A stretch of DNA of 59,232 nucleotides, taken from positions 801,035 to 860,266 of the forward strand of contig NZ_CP129407.1 of NCBI RefSeq assembly GCF_030436115.1. Direction: 5' to 3'. Below are positions 25,147-33,789 of this stretch, piece by piece. This DNA comes from Borrelia sp. P9F1. GTDB lineage: Bacteria; Spirochaetota; Spirochaetia; Borreliales; Borreliaceae. Under the pieces are notes generated by a model. That model saw only the letters and a program-made list of their open reading frames with translations, did no database searches and had not been told where the DNA came from. A program made the position numbers and the translations under genes. Within the stretch, counting starts at the first letter, position 1, and each line of letters opens with the position of its first letter.

Positions 25147-25950
25147 TTATTGGTAAAGTTCTTCTCTAAGCTTTTTAAGCACTCTTTTTTCAATTTGCCT
25201 TACAGTTTCTGAAGATATCCCAAGTTCACTAGAAATGTCTTTCAGCGTACTTTTTTTATCATTGTTATCAAGGTTGTATCTCTTTCTTATGATATATCTC
25301 TCTTTGTGGTTTAACTTGGTATCTAATATATGATTTAAGTGATTCAAAGTAGAGTTTTGCTCAAGAGTACTTTCGGGATTAAAAGAGTTGTCCTCATAAA
25401 GATTTAAGAGTGTGGAATTTTCTGATCCCTCAATTTCTTTGTCAAGAGAATATTCTTTTTCAAGATATGGAATGATTTTTATGTATTGAGCGGGAGTTAA
25501 ATTAAATTTTTCCATTATATCTTCTTTCTTGGGGTATTTTTCTTCTTCCATGAGATATTTGTTTATCTGTAGTATTAAGTTTTCTTTCCTATAAGGCACC
25601 TTTACAAGTCTAGTCTTAGTATTTAATGCTCTTTGGAGAGATTGCTTAATCCAAAAGGAAGCATAGGTTGAAAATTTGGTATTTTTGCTCGGATCATATT
25701 TCTCAGCAGCCCTTATTAACCCTAAGTTACCTTCCTGAATTAAGTCTTCAATTTTTAAGCCTTTCCCAGCGTATCTCTTAATTATTTTCAAGACTAGGCG
25801 CAAATTAGCGTTAATCATTTTATTTTTGGCCTTCATATCTCCACGCTTAATCTGAGCAGCAAGTTCAACCTCTTCCTCATGCGTTATCAGTCTGTGCTCT
25901 CTTACTGACTTTAAATAGATATTTAAATCCTCGTTACTAAAGATATTCAC
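25147..25950 (-). CDS. rpoS: Alternative sigma factor RpoS
   Basis: 267 aa sigma-70 family protein. Region 2 is complete (NANLRLVLKIIKRYAGKG, DLIQEGNLGLIRAAEKYDPS, FSTYASFWIKQSLQRAL), then region 3, and the region 4.2 helix-turn-helix LKDISSELGISSETVRQIEK. It is shorter than enterobacterial RpoS, lacking region 1.1, as in Borrelia. The start is GTG at 25950, 7 nt after GGGAG. In Borrelia RpoS controls tick-to-mammal lipoprotein genes. A sigma-54 promoter stands 60 nt upstream, after the flagellar rod genes. Confidence 0.95.
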   Translation of the reverse strand: MNIFSNEDLNIYLKSVREHRLITHEEEVELAAQIKRGDMKAKNKMINANLRLVLKIIKRYAGKGLKIEDLIQEGNLGLIRAAEKYDPSKNTKFSTYASFWIKQSLQRALNTKTRLVKVPYRKENLILQINKYLMEEEKYPKKEDIMEKFNLTPAQYIKIIPYLEKEYSLDKEIEGSENSTLLNLYEDNSFNPESTLEQNSTLNHLNHILDTKLNHKERYIIRKRYNLDNNDKKSTLKDISSELGISSETVRQIEKRVLKKLREELYQ

Positions 25951-26009
25951 AACACTTCTCCCTATCTTTTAAATTTATGTATCTTACAAGCACCCCCTTA
26001 AAGTGTAGG

Positions 26010-26025
26010 GCAAAAAGCATGCCAA
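26010..26025 (-). promoter_or_regulatory. Sigma-54 (-24/-12) promoter of rpoS
   Basis: On the minus strand TTGGCATGCTTTTTGC matches the -24 GG and -12 GC elements at exact spacing (TGGCA-N8-TTGC type). The predicted start of transcription near 25998 gives a ~48-nt leader before the GTG. This agrees with known RpoN/Rrp2 control of rpoS in B. burgdorferi. Confidence 0.9.
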
Positions 26026-26044
26026 TAATAAGTAAAACCGTTAA

Positions 26045-26380
26045 TTATTGGCTAAAATTATTTATTTCTGCTATTTGATTGTAGATTAAATCAGCAAGCC
26101 CGAAATTTTTGTATTTTGATATTTGTTTTGCTCTTTCTAAATAAAGCATATCTTCAAAAATTTCCTCTGTTTGGCCTCCACTTATTAAGTTATTCTCTTT
26201 CCTCAAAGAGCTTCTCATGCTCTTAAGCATCTGGTTGACAAATATTGCCTCAAATTCCAAAGAGGCGTCATAGAGATCACTGTTGTGTTTGCCTACCTGT
26301 TTAGCTTTACTCTTTAAATTTTTTATTTGATTTATTTGACTTTTTGTTTCTAGAAATTGCAGATCAATCCTATTGTGCAT
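26045..26380 (-). CDS. flgJ: FlgJ-like flagellar rod-binding protein
   Basis: 111 aa matching only the rod-binding domain of FlgJ: ASLEFEAIFVNQMLKSMRSS and a C-terminal LADLIYNQIAE helix. The muramidase domain of enterobacterial FlgJ is missing, as in many spirochaetes. It probably caps and guides assembly of the rod in the periplasm. The ATG overlaps the flgI end by 11 nt. Confidence 0.85.
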   Translation of the reverse strand: MHNRIDLQFLETKSQINQIKNLKSKAKQVGKHNSDLYDASLEFEAIFVNQMLKSMRSSLRKENNLISGGQTEEIFEDMLYLERAKQISKYKNFGLADLIYNQIAEINNFSQ

Positions 26381-27383
26381 TTTGCTCCTCCAAAATTAAT
26401 TCTCCGTTTAATTTATTAATTTTTTTAGATTTTTTAATTATTGTTATCAACTCATCGTTAGTGAGTGCATTTACATTTTTTGATATAAATTCACTTAGGT
26501 TCATTTTTTGTATTTCTATCTTAACTTTTTCGTTCTTTTTACTGCCAAACGAGTTATTCTCATTTCTCTCAATTAAAAGCATTAAAGGTCCTATTTCTGC
26601 ATTTTTACTTGCCATTACGGTTTTATCTGTTTCATTTATTAAAACAACGGGAGAAGTTTCTATTTTTATTTGTTCAATCTCGCTTAGCAGTCCAATTTTT
26701 TCTATCTCTATCTCTATTATGTTTCCAGATTTTATGTTATTTTTAATACCTTTTTGATTAAGCTTTTTACTTATTTCATCTGCTAGGGTATAATTTTCCT
26801 TCTTTAGGATGATATTGTATCGAGAATAATCTTTGCTCTCATGTATTGTAGCTCCCTTTGCTATAAGTCCTGTTCCTCTTGATTTTTCGTTAGTGGTTAC
26901 TGGGCCTGACGCGATTGCTATTATCTTCCCTTCTCCGTTTTTCAGTTCTGTTCTTAACAGGAGGCCATTCGTTAAATCTTTTGAATCCAATACAGATGCT
27001 ACATGAACATCCTGACTTGAACCCTCAATCATGTTGCCATTTATCCTGAGTGACGCGTGTACCAGGGCGATGTTTTTGCTTTCTATGCTATTTAATTCTA
27101 TTCCATCCCCCTTTATGCCAATCTGAGTTAAGATCTTGCTTAGGGCCTCTTTATCCTTCTTGAGTGTATCTCCTTTCCCAGCGAGTCCCGCTACTATGCC
27201 GATTCCTGTTAGCACAGAGGAATTTGTGGGCTGTATTTTTGCAAGTTCTTTTAGTCTTATCTTCTCTCCTGATTGGCCAGGAACGCCACCCTTATTAAAC
27301 CCTTTAAGAGATTGATCTTCTTGGGAAAATGAAATGAGGACCGCTTTCAAGCTTAATACAACGAACACCATCAATTTCATCAT
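26370..27383 (-). CDS. flgI: Flagellar P-ring protein FlgI
   Basis: 337 aa with a signal peptide (MVFVVLSLKAVLIS) and characteristic FlgI segments: RLKELAKIQPTNSSVLTGIG, GLAGKGDT, VASVLDSKDLTNGLLLRT and RGTGLIAKGATI. It forms the periplasmic ring around the rod. AGAGGA lies 8 nt before the first of two ATGs. Upstream 130 bp (27384-27513) separate it from flgA; I see no clear promoter there. Confidence 0.93.
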   Translation of the reverse strand: MMKLMVFVVLSLKAVLISFSQEDQSLKGFNKGGVPGQSGEKIRLKELAKIQPTNSSVLTGIGIVAGLAGKGDTLKKDKEALSKILTQIGIKGDGIELNSIESKNIALVHASLRINGNMIEGSSQDVHVASVLDSKDLTNGLLLRTELKNGEGKIIAIASGPVTTNEKSRGTGLIAKGATIHESKDYSRYNIILKKENYTLADEISKKLNQKGIKNNIKSGNIIEIEIEKIGLLSEIEQIKIETSPVVLINETDKTVMASKNAEIGPLMLLIERNENNSFGSKKNEKVKIEIQKMNLSEFISKNVNALTNDELITIIKKSKKINKLNGELILEEQNAQ

Positions 27384-27513
27384 GCTCTAATTCCTCTCAT
27401 ATAGGAGGTATAGTCTACCCTTATTTTAACATTATTGCAATTCCCTATAGTCGTTTTACTTTTTCTCCAGGCTAGGCAAAATGGGATTAGTGCGTTGAAA
27501 TTCGCTCTTTAAG

Positions 27514-28155
27514 TTATTTCTGTTTTTGTATTTTATCCAGCTTTATTTCACTATGTTTGCTAATCTCATGCAAGACCACATATTTGGCGCTATTTAGTTC
27601 GTTTAAGCTTAAGAATTCGGTGGGCCTTGCTGTATTTATTTTGTATTTAAAGTAAGCATTGCTTTCACTCAATTGTTGTCCAGCTCTTAAATGTACTTTT
27701 GCGAACACAATTGGCTCTATTATGTCGATATACAAATTTATTTTATTATGCTTTTTATAATCTTCGAATTTTTTTGCATAATAAACTGAAGTTTTCTGAA
27801 TGGGTATGTTTTTGTATGACTCGTTTTTTATTACTCGAAATTTGATGTCTTCGGAGGATTTATTTGCCATATTAATTTCTGATTCGTTAAAGCTGAATTG
27901 AAGTATGTAAATGTTTTTGTTTGTTAAATTTTTTGTGATATGGTTAATCATTTCGAATATTACCTGTTTTTGTTTAAAACGTGGACCTATGTAAATCTGC
28001 GACAGGTAGTTGTCATCACATATCTTCGAATATTCCTTAGATAAAAAATACACTTTGTTGGGGGATAACCCAACACAAGTATCATGAGAGACGACCTGTG
28101 CTAAATTTGCTGTTAAAAAATAGATAAATACAATCTTACTTGCGTATTTTCTCAC
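27514..28155 (-). CDS. flgA: FlgA-like P-ring chaperone
   Basis: 213 aa, signal peptide at the N-terminus (KIVFIYFLTANLAQVVS) and a C-terminal SAF-type region (VFAKVHLRAGQQLSESNA, ALEF-like segment). The central part is divergent. FlgA assists assembly of FlgI subunits into the P-ring, which fits the neighbouring genes. Start GTG overlaps the flgG stop (TAGTG). The symbol is supported mainly by the SAF signature and its place between flgG and flgI. Confidence 0.75.
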   Translation of the reverse strand: MRKYASKIVFIYFLTANLAQVVSHDTCVGLSPNKVYFLSKEYSKICDDNYLSQIYIGPRFKQKQVIFEMINHITKNLTNKNIYILQFSFNESEINMANKSSEDIKFRVIKNESYKNIPIQKTSVYYAKKFEDYKKHNKINLYIDIIEPIVFAKVHLRAGQQLSESNAYFKYKINTARPTEFLSLNELNSAKYVVLHEISKHSEIKLDKIQKQK

Positions 28156-28949
28156 TACCTTTTTAAGTTGTTGGCAATACCTAACATGTTATCTGAAGTT
28201 TGAATTGCCTTTGAGTTTATCTCATAAGCCCTTTGCGCAACAATCATTGTTACCATTTCTTCTGCAACAGATACATTTGACATTTCAAGAATCCCTTGTC
28301 TTAGCCGACCCATACCATCACTTCCAGGAGTCCCAGATATTTCCTTCCCAGAGCCAACGGTTTCCTTAAAAACATTGCTTCCAACTGCAATAAGACCTGA
28401 CGGATTTACAAATCTTGAAATTTCTATTTGCCCAAGTTCAACTGGATCAGAATCACCATCGATTTTTACAGATATTATTCCTTCTTGGGATATTGTAAGA
28501 GAGTCTTGTATGTACTCTTCAGGAAGAGATACCTCGGGTAATAACCTATACCCTTGGTTTGTTACAAGATCGCCATTTGCATCTATTTTAAACGAACCGT
28601 CTCTAGTGTAGCCATAAGTACCATCTGGTAAAAGCATCTTGTAAAAACCGTCGCCCTCAATTGCAACATCAGTGTTCAAATTGGTAGCCCTGAATTTTCC
28701 CTGCTCAAAAATTATATGTGTTGCTGACACCTTTGTCCCATGCCCAACCTGATTTCCAAAAGGCCTTACCGTGTCTTCAGAAGCAGGAGTACCAGCCCTG
28801 CTTTGTGTTTGATACACTAGGTCCTCAAACTCGGCTCTTGTTTTTTTAAATCCCGTAGTGTTAACATTTGAAAGATTATTAGCTATCGTATCTACGTTAT
28901 ACTGCTGTGCCTTCATACCACTGGCCGCCGTCCATAGCGATCTCATCAT
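28155..28949 (-). CDS. flgG: Flagellar distal rod protein FlgG
   Basis: 264 aa. It starts MRSLWTAASGMKAQQYNVDT with the rod/hook motif NLSNVNTTGFKKTRAEFEDL and ends VSVAEEMVTMIVAQRAYEIN with a terminal heptad region, the exact layout of FlgG. It polymerises into the distal rod. GGGAG lies 7 nt before the ATG. It overlaps flgA. Confidence 0.96.
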   Translation of the reverse strand: MMRSLWTAASGMKAQQYNVDTIANNLSNVNTTGFKKTRAEFEDLVYQTQSRAGTPASEDTVRPFGNQVGHGTKVSATHIIFEQGKFRATNLNTDVAIEGDGFYKMLLPDGTYGYTRDGSFKIDANGDLVTNQGYRLLPEVSLPEEYIQDSLTISQEGIISVKIDGDSDPVELGQIEISRFVNPSGLIAVGSNVFKETVGSGKEISGTPGSDGMGRLRQGILEMSNVSVAEEMVTMIVAQRAYEINSKAIQTSDNMLGIANNLKR

Positions 28950-28961
28950 AAAACAACTCCC

Positions 28962-29810
28962 TTAAAACTTTCCTATTTCGTTAATTAATTTACCAAGAAG
29001 CGAGTCTTCAGTCTGTATAGTCTTCTGATTTGCTTCGTAAGCTCTATTAACCTCAATCATCGATACCATTTCGTTAATGGCATTTACGTTAGATCCCTCT
29101 AAGATGCCGGTTTCAATTTTAGGCCTTAAACCCAATTCAATGTCCCTAGGGGGTCCTGATATTTCTGTGCTACCCCAGAGGGAGTTTCCCTGTTTCTTTA
29201 AAAATCTTGTTTCTTCAAACCTTACGATCTTCAGACTATCAAGTAGTTCGTAATTTCCCCAAGAGTTCTCATGTTCGCTTACAAGCCTTCTAGGATCAGA
29301 TTCAAATTCACCATTATGAAATATCTGGCCCTGATCTGTTATTTTAAAATTGTTGTCCTTTAGACGAATATACCCCTTTTCTCCAATAACGGGGTATCCA
29401 TCTTTTGTAACAAGTATACCTTCCTTTCCAAGTGTAAAAGACCCATTTCTTGTATATCTTTCCCCCTTTGGAGTTTGAACCACAAAGAACCCTTCGCCAG
29501 TTAATGCCATGTCAAGAGGGTTACCTGTTGTTTTAAGTGGCCCTTGCTCGAAGGAAGTGTATGTTTCATTTTCTTCAACACCCGTGCCAATTTTCCCAAT
29601 AACTGGCGCTGTCTCAAGATAGCCTTTGGGAAGTTTATAAAGACCATCATCGTTAAGCCTTCTAATCAACATCTCGGGGAAGGCTTTTTGGACAGATAAG
29701 GTCCCTTTGTACCCCGCAAGATCAACGTTCGCCAAGTTGTTCGCAATAACATCCAACCTGTGCCTTTGCGCCACCATCCCACTAGCAGCAGTGTATATAC
29801 CCCTTACCAC
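28962..29810 (-). CDS. flhO: Flagellar rod protein FlhO/FlgF-like
   Basis: 282 aa rod-class protein, MVRGIYTAASGMVAQRHRLD at the N-terminus, ANNLANVDLAGYKGTLSV, and a C-terminal NAINEMVSMIEVNRAYEANQ. It forms the proximal rod, paired with the adjacent FlgG; in B. burgdorferi this gene is called flhO. The GTG at 29810 has AAGGA 7 nt upstream; the overlapping out-of-frame ATG is not used. First gene of the rod operon leading to rpoS. Confidence 0.93.
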   Translation of the reverse strand: MVRGIYTAASGMVAQRHRLDVIANNLANVDLAGYKGTLSVQKAFPEMLIRRLNDDGLYKLPKGYLETAPVIGKIGTGVEENETYTSFEQGPLKTTGNPLDMALTGEGFFVVQTPKGERYTRNGSFTLGKEGILVTKDGYPVIGEKGYIRLKDNNFKITDQGQIFHNGEFESDPRRLVSEHENSWGNYELLDSLKIVRFEETRFLKKQGNSLWGSTEISGPPRDIELGLRPKIETGILEGSNVNAINEMVSMIEVNRAYEANQKTIQTEDSLLGKLINEIGKF

Positions 29811-29961
29811 ATTAAATCCTTACTATTTTCACTCTTAACACTAATCCTACCACCAAAACATTTATATATCAATTTAAATTTTTTTGATTCAGTAAAATTA
29901 ATTAACTCTGCTACTTGCTGTGTAGAGTTGGCTTTTGTGTTTACTGTTTTGAGGGTACACC

Positions 29962-29989
29962 TTGGAAAAGTGTAAAATAAATGTATAAT
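29962..29989 (+). promoter_or_regulatory. Promoter of the DUF2147 gene
   Basis: TTGGAA (29962-29967), 16-nt spacer, TATAAT (29984-29989). It is 34 nt before the ATG, within the 213-bp divergent spacer 29811-30023. Confidence 0.65.
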
Positions 29990-30023
29990 TCCCGTGAGAG
30001 TTTGTTTGATTTGAGGTTAGTAC

Positions 30024-30557
30024 ATGATTAAAAGAGGCTTGGTGATTGCGCTTTTATCTTTTTTTCCGTCTTTTGTATTCTCAGAATCTGGTTATGCTGG
30101 AAATGTCAAAGATGGTAGCGAGGTTTTGGGATATTGGGTCGGGTATGATGAAGCTACTAACGTTAAAAACTCTGTGGTGTATGTGTATAAGTACAAAGGC
30201 AAGGTGTACGGTAGAATACTGAACGTGATTAGAGAAGGGAAGGTTTATGATGTTGATAATCCTTCAGGGTCTAAAGTTGTGGGTTTTAATCAATTGGGGA
30301 TTGAGGGCCTTGATTTCATGTGGGGGCTTAAATATTTTCCTGATTATGGTAAGTGGGATCAGGGTAAGATCATTGACCCTAATAATGGTAAGATTTATAC
30401 TTCCGAGATGAGAGTAGATTCAGAAACCGGAGATCTTGTGACCAAGGGCAAGGTGTGGGTTTTCGGTAGGACTAAAGTTTGGACTAGAGCTAGGGAGGGT
30501 GAGGTTCCTGGGCTTGATGTGAGCGACTTGGTGCCAAATCCTCCTGTTCCGGAATAA
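30024..30557 (+). CDS. DUF2147 family exported protein
   Basis: 177 aa with a signal peptide (RGLVIALLSFFPSFVFSES). The mature part reads GSEVLGYWVGYDEATNVKNS, YKYKGKVYGRIL and a repeated beta pattern ending KGKVWVFGRTKVWTR, matching DUF2147 (a calycin-like beta-barrel periplasmic family). The role is unknown. GAGG is 8 nt before the ATG. Confidence 0.85.
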   Translation: MIKRGLVIALLSFFPSFVFSESGYAGNVKDGSEVLGYWVGYDEATNVKNSVVYVYKYKGKVYGRILNVIREGKVYDVDNPSGSKVVGFNQLGIEGLDFMWGLKYFPDYGKWDQGKIIDPNNGKIYTSEMRVDSETGDLVTKGKVWVFGRTKVWTRAREGEVPGLDVSDLVPNPPVPE

Positions 30558-30608
30558 TAAATTAATTAAATGCCCAAGCATATTAGTTTAGTCTTTAGGA
30601 AGATTTAG

Positions 30609-31139
30609 ATGGTAGATAGGACGGCATATTACGACAAGTTTATTTCAAGAGTGCCTAACTTTCCAAAGCCAGGGATACTTTTTTATGATATTACCGGTGT
30701 TTTGTTGAGCGCTGAGGCGTACGAGTCTTTGATTGAGGATGTGTGTGCGTTTTATTCGTCGAAAAAAATCGATTGTATTGCGGCTATTGAATCAAGGGGA
30801 TATCTTGTTGGGTCTCCTTTGGCTTTGAGAATGAGATTACCTCTTTTGTTAATCAGAAAAGAGGGCAAGCTTCCAAGGGAGGTTTTAAGGGAGGAATATG
30901 AGCTTGAGTATGGAGTTAGCAGTATTGAGATACACAAAGATGATGTTAAGAGGCATTCAAATATTTTGTTGGTAGATGATATTTTGGCCACTGGGGGTAC
31001 GTTAAAAGCGGCGGCTGTGCTACTTGAAAAAGCTGGTGGAGCAATATCTGATATATTTTGTTTTATTGAACTTGTGGGGATTAATGGTAGAGATGCTTTA
31101 GGGGAATATAATTTTAATTCTCTTGTCAGATATCCTTGA
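30609..31139 (+). CDS. apt: Adenine phosphoribosyltransferase
   Basis: 176 aa. Purine salvage enzyme converting adenine and PRPP to AMP. The PRPP loop ILLVDDILATGGTLKA (about residues 118-133) is intact, along with FPKPGILFYDIT and AAIESRGYLVGSPLA. Relevant because Borrelia cannot make purines de novo. It stands alone before the rplU operon. Confidence 0.95.
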   Translation: MVDRTAYYDKFISRVPNFPKPGILFYDITGVLLSAEAYESLIEDVCAFYSSKKIDCIAAIESRGYLVGSPLALRMRLPLLLIRKEGKLPREVLREEYELEYGVSSIEIHKDDVKRHSNILLVDDILATGGTLKAAAVLLEKAGGAISDIFCFIELVGINGRDALGEYNFNSLVRYP

Positions 31140-31184
31140 TTTTGTTTAGCTAAAAATCATGTAAGGTATTGAGTATTTGAATAA

Positions 31185-31213
31185 TTGACTTTAGGTTTTG
31201 TTAGCTTTATAAT
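31185..31213 (+). promoter_or_regulatory. Promoter of the rplU-prp-rpmA-obg operon
   Basis: TTGACT (31185-31190), 17-nt spacer, perfect TATAAT (31208-31213), ~30 nt before the rplU ATG. Confidence 0.8.
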
Positions 31214-31242
31214 GCTTAACTGGATATCGAGAGGTAATTGTG

Positions 31243-31557
31243 ATGTATGCGTTGTTAGATATAAGGGGTAAGCAGTACAAGGCTGTTGTGGGGGAGATTT
31301 TAAAGATAGATAAGATTGATTCCGGTGAGGGCGAGAGGGTAGAGTTTGAAGGTGTTACCCTTGTAAATAAGGAAGGGGATGTAAAGATAGGAAGGCCTTA
31401 TGTTTTGGGATCTTGTGTGAGGTGTACTTACTTGGAGGATCGTAAGGATAAGAAGGTTATTTCTTACAGGTATAGGCGGAGAAAGTCAAGTGAGCGGAAG
31501 GTGGGACACCGGCAAGTTTATTCTTATGTGTTGGTCAATGATATTGTTTGTCAGTGA
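31243..31557 (+). CDS. rplU: 50S ribosomal protein L21
   Basis: 104 aa, [20 protein letters not shown] at the N-terminus and the family tail [18 protein letters not shown]. Ribosomal protein of the large subunit. ATG 31243 has GAGG 8 nt upstream; a GTG just before it is too close. The stop overlaps the prp start (GTGA). Confidence 0.95.
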   Translation: MYALLDIRGKQYKAVVGEILKIDKIDSGEGERVEFEGVTLVNKEGDVKIGRPYVLGSCVRCTYLEDRKDKKVISYRYRRRKSSERKVGHRQVYSYVLVNDIVCQ

Positions 31558-31886
31558 TCAATGTTTTAATTAGAACTCGGAGTAGCGTGGTTGTTTACAT
31601 ACTGGCCGACGGGCATGCTAGGGGTGTTGGCTGTGTTAATGTGGTTTGCGCTTCTTTTTCTTTTCTTTTAAGGACGTTTTTGGGTGTTCTTGATTTTGAG
31701 GGGGAGGATTTCGTGGTTGATAATGCTTTAAGGGGCTATTTAGAGTTCAGGCCTTCGTTTAGAGATCTGAGTAAGAAGGGTCTTTTTTATTATAGTAGGT
31801 TCTTGATAAGGGGAATAAGGGATTTGTGTTTTGAATACCCTTGTGATATTAAGTTGATTTTGGAGGAAATTGATGGCAACGAGTAA
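31554..31886 (+). CDS. prp: Ribosomal-processing cysteine protease Prp (DUF464)
   Basis: About 110 aa. The conserved core [19 protein letters not shown] supplies the catalytic His and Cys of the Prp family, and the C-terminal helix [17 protein letters not shown] matches it. In Firmicutes Prp removes an N-terminal extension from L27. Here it sits between rplU and rpmA exactly as in Firmicutes, but the L27 next door has no extension. GTG 31554 overlaps the rplU stop; TTG 31548 is an alternative. Confidence 0.85.
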   Translation: MINVLIRTRSSVVVYILADGHARGVGCVNVVCASFSFLLRTFLGVLDFEGEDFVVDNALRGYLEFRPSFRDLSKKGLFYYSRFLIRGIRDLCFEYPCDIKLILEEIDGNE

Positions 31887-32118
31887 GAGTGGAGGTAGCT
31901 CTAAGAATGGAAGGGATTCTATATCTAAGAGACTTGGTGTTAAGAGGAGTGGGGGTCAATTTGTTAGAGCTGGAGAGATTATTGTGAGGCAGAGGGGTAC
32001 CAAGTTTCATAGGGGAAAGAATTCTGGATTAGGTAGAGATTATACAATTTTTGCATTAAAGGATGGCGTGGTGGAGTTTAAAACTTCTGGGGGACGGAAA
32101 TATGTGAATATTGTTTAA
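31873..32118 (+). CDS. rpmA: 50S ribosomal protein L27
   Basis: 81 aa. Starts [20 protein letters not shown] directly, without the extra LxxxFFA-type leader that Prp cleaves in Firmicutes. The L27 core ([20 protein letters not shown]) is complete. The start overlaps prp by 14 nt. The ATG at 31873 is used rather than the preceding TTG. Confidence 0.95.
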   Translation: MATSKSGGSSKNGRDSISKRLGVKRSGGQFVRAGEIIVRQRGTKFHRGKNSGLGRDYTIFALKDGVVEFKTSGGRKYVNIV

Positions 32119-32141
32119 TGCTTAAGTGATTTGAGGTTAAT

Positions 32142-33134
32142 TTGCATAAGTTTAAGGATTCTCTGAATTTGACCGTTTCTTCAGGTGATGGTGGCGCCGG
32201 CTGTGTTTCTTTTTTGCGTGAGAGATTTAAGGCGAAGGGGGGCCCTGATGGAGGGGATGGGGGAAGGGGAGGTGACGTAGTTTTTAGGGTTAAGGATAAT
32301 CTTAGAACTTTGTCTATTTACAAAAATGGGCAGAGGTTTGTTGCTAGGAATGGTAGACCTGGGATGGGTCGGCAGAAGAAGGGAGCTGACGGAGGGGATT
32401 TGGTTATTTTTGTTCCCCCAAATACTTGTGTTTATGATTCTGACACGGACTCTGTTTTGTTTGAACTCAAGAATTTTGATGATGAATCTGTTGTTTTAAA
32501 GGGGGGCAGGGGCGGACTTGGGAATTTGAATTTTAAAAGCTCTAAAAAACGGGCCCCAAGATATGCACAGCCTGGGGAGAGGGGTTCTACCTTAAATCTT
32601 AGACTAGAATTGTCTTTAATGGCTGATATTGGGCTTGTAGGGCTTCCTAATGCAGGAAAGTCTACTCTTATCAATAGAATAACCGCTTCGAGGTCAAAGG
32701 TGTCAAATTATCCTTTCACTACCAAGGTTCCACATCTTGGTGTTCTCAGGGATTCTTACCATGATTTAGTGGTTGCCGATATCCCTGGAATAATTGAGGG
32801 CGCTAGTCGAGGAGTGGGGCTTGGATTTGAATTTTTAAGACATATTTCAAAAGCTAGTGGGTTGGTTTTTTTAATTGATGCTTCTAGTGATGATTTTTTA
32901 AGTGCCTATAATGTTCTTGTTAAAGAACTCGGTGTGTACGGAGCAGGCCTTTTGGAAAAGCGACGCATAATTGTTGCTAATAAACTTGATTTGGAGGGTG
33001 CAAACGAAAACTTTGAACAGGCGAAAAAGCTTTTAGAGGGCGAAAAAATTTTAGGAATTTCTATTTATGAAAATAAAGGCATAGAAGAACTTACTAGGGA
33101 GTTTTTTATCTTGGCAGGAAGTAAGGAGAATTGA
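32142..33134 (+). CDS. obg: Obg/CgtA ribosome-assembly GTPase
   Basis: 330 aa. N-terminal glycine-rich Obg fold (SGDGGAGCVSFLRE, GGDGGRGGDVVF), then G1 GLPNAGKST, G3 DIPGI and G4 NKLD. It binds the 50S subunit during assembly. The long C-terminal OCT domain of some Obg proteins is missing, so it belongs to the short type. TTG 32142 follows GAGG with suitable spacing. Confidence 0.96.
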   Translation: MHKFKDSLNLTVSSGDGGAGCVSFLRERFKAKGGPDGGDGGRGGDVVFRVKDNLRTLSIYKNGQRFVARNGRPGMGRQKKGADGGDLVIFVPPNTCVYDSDTDSVLFELKNFDDESVVLKGGRGGLGNLNFKSSKKRAPRYAQPGERGSTLNLRLELSLMADIGLVGLPNAGKSTLINRITASRSKVSNYPFTTKVPHLGVLRDSYHDLVVADIPGIIEGASRGVGLGFEFLRHISKASGLVFLIDASSDDFLSAYNVLVKELGVYGAGLLEKRRIIVANKLDLEGANENFEQAKKLLEGEKILGISIYENKGIEELTREFFILAGSKEN

Positions 33135-33213
33135 TTCTTGTTTATTCTAATAATTAATTCTTAGTCTATAATATTTTGCGAAATTGATTAATATATCATT
33201 TGGTTGGGGATTT

Positions 33214-33789
33214 ATGAAAATAGCGGTGCTGGGTGGTACTTATAATCCTGTGCATGTTGGGCATATGTTTTTGGCAAAGGAAATAGAGTATTATTTGGGA
33301 GTTGATAAAGTAGTGTTTGTTCCCACACATAATCCTGTCCATAAAATTGTTGAAGGGAATGTTAGTGTTAAGGACAGAGTTGCGATGCTCAAGTTGGCAA
33401 TACGGAGCGAGAGCAATATGTGCGTAGACGAGTGTGACATAGTCAATGGAGGGATCACGTACACTATTGACACCGTTGCTTGTATTAAAAAGAAATATGT
33501 GCACTCTGAAGTTTATTTGGTTATTGGCGATGATCTTTTCGAAAATTTTGCCTTGTGGAAAAATGCAGAAGAAATAGCAGAGTCCGTTAATCTTGTGGTA
33601 GTGCACAGGATATATAAAGAAAAAATCGTGAGCTATTTTAAACATACCTACGTTGATAATAAAATGTTTCCTATTTCTTCATCAGAGATTAGAAGCAGAA
33701 TTGAGAATTGTTTGCCGGTTGATTATTTGCTTCCTTCTGGTGTTTTAAGATATATTAAAGATAATAATTTGTATGTCCAAGGTAATTAA
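33214..33789 (+). CDS. nadD: Nicotinate-nucleotide adenylyltransferase
   Basis: 191 aa. Nucleotidyltransferase with the ATP-binding [11 protein letters not shown] at residues 6-16 and the C-terminal [10 protein letters not shown] motif. Makes deamido-NAD in the NAD pathway. ATG 33214 is chosen since GGGGA precedes it and the family N-terminus ([11 protein letters not shown]) begins there. It lies upstream of lytR and rsfS, a common nadD-rsfS arrangement. Confidence 0.95.
   Translation: MKIAVLGGTYNPVHVGHMFLAKEIEYYLGVDKVVFVPTHNPVHKIVEGNVSVKDRVAMLKLAIRSESNMCVDECDIVNGGITYTIDTVACIKKKYVHSEVYLVIGDDLFENFALWKNAEEIAESVNLVVVHRIYKEKIVSYFKHTYVDNKMFPISSSEIRSRIENCLPVDYLLPSGVLRYIKDNNLYVQGN

Noticed and set aside
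33196..33645. 149-codon ORF antisense to nadD
   Set aside because: nadD motifs are intact on the other strand; this is a shadow frame.
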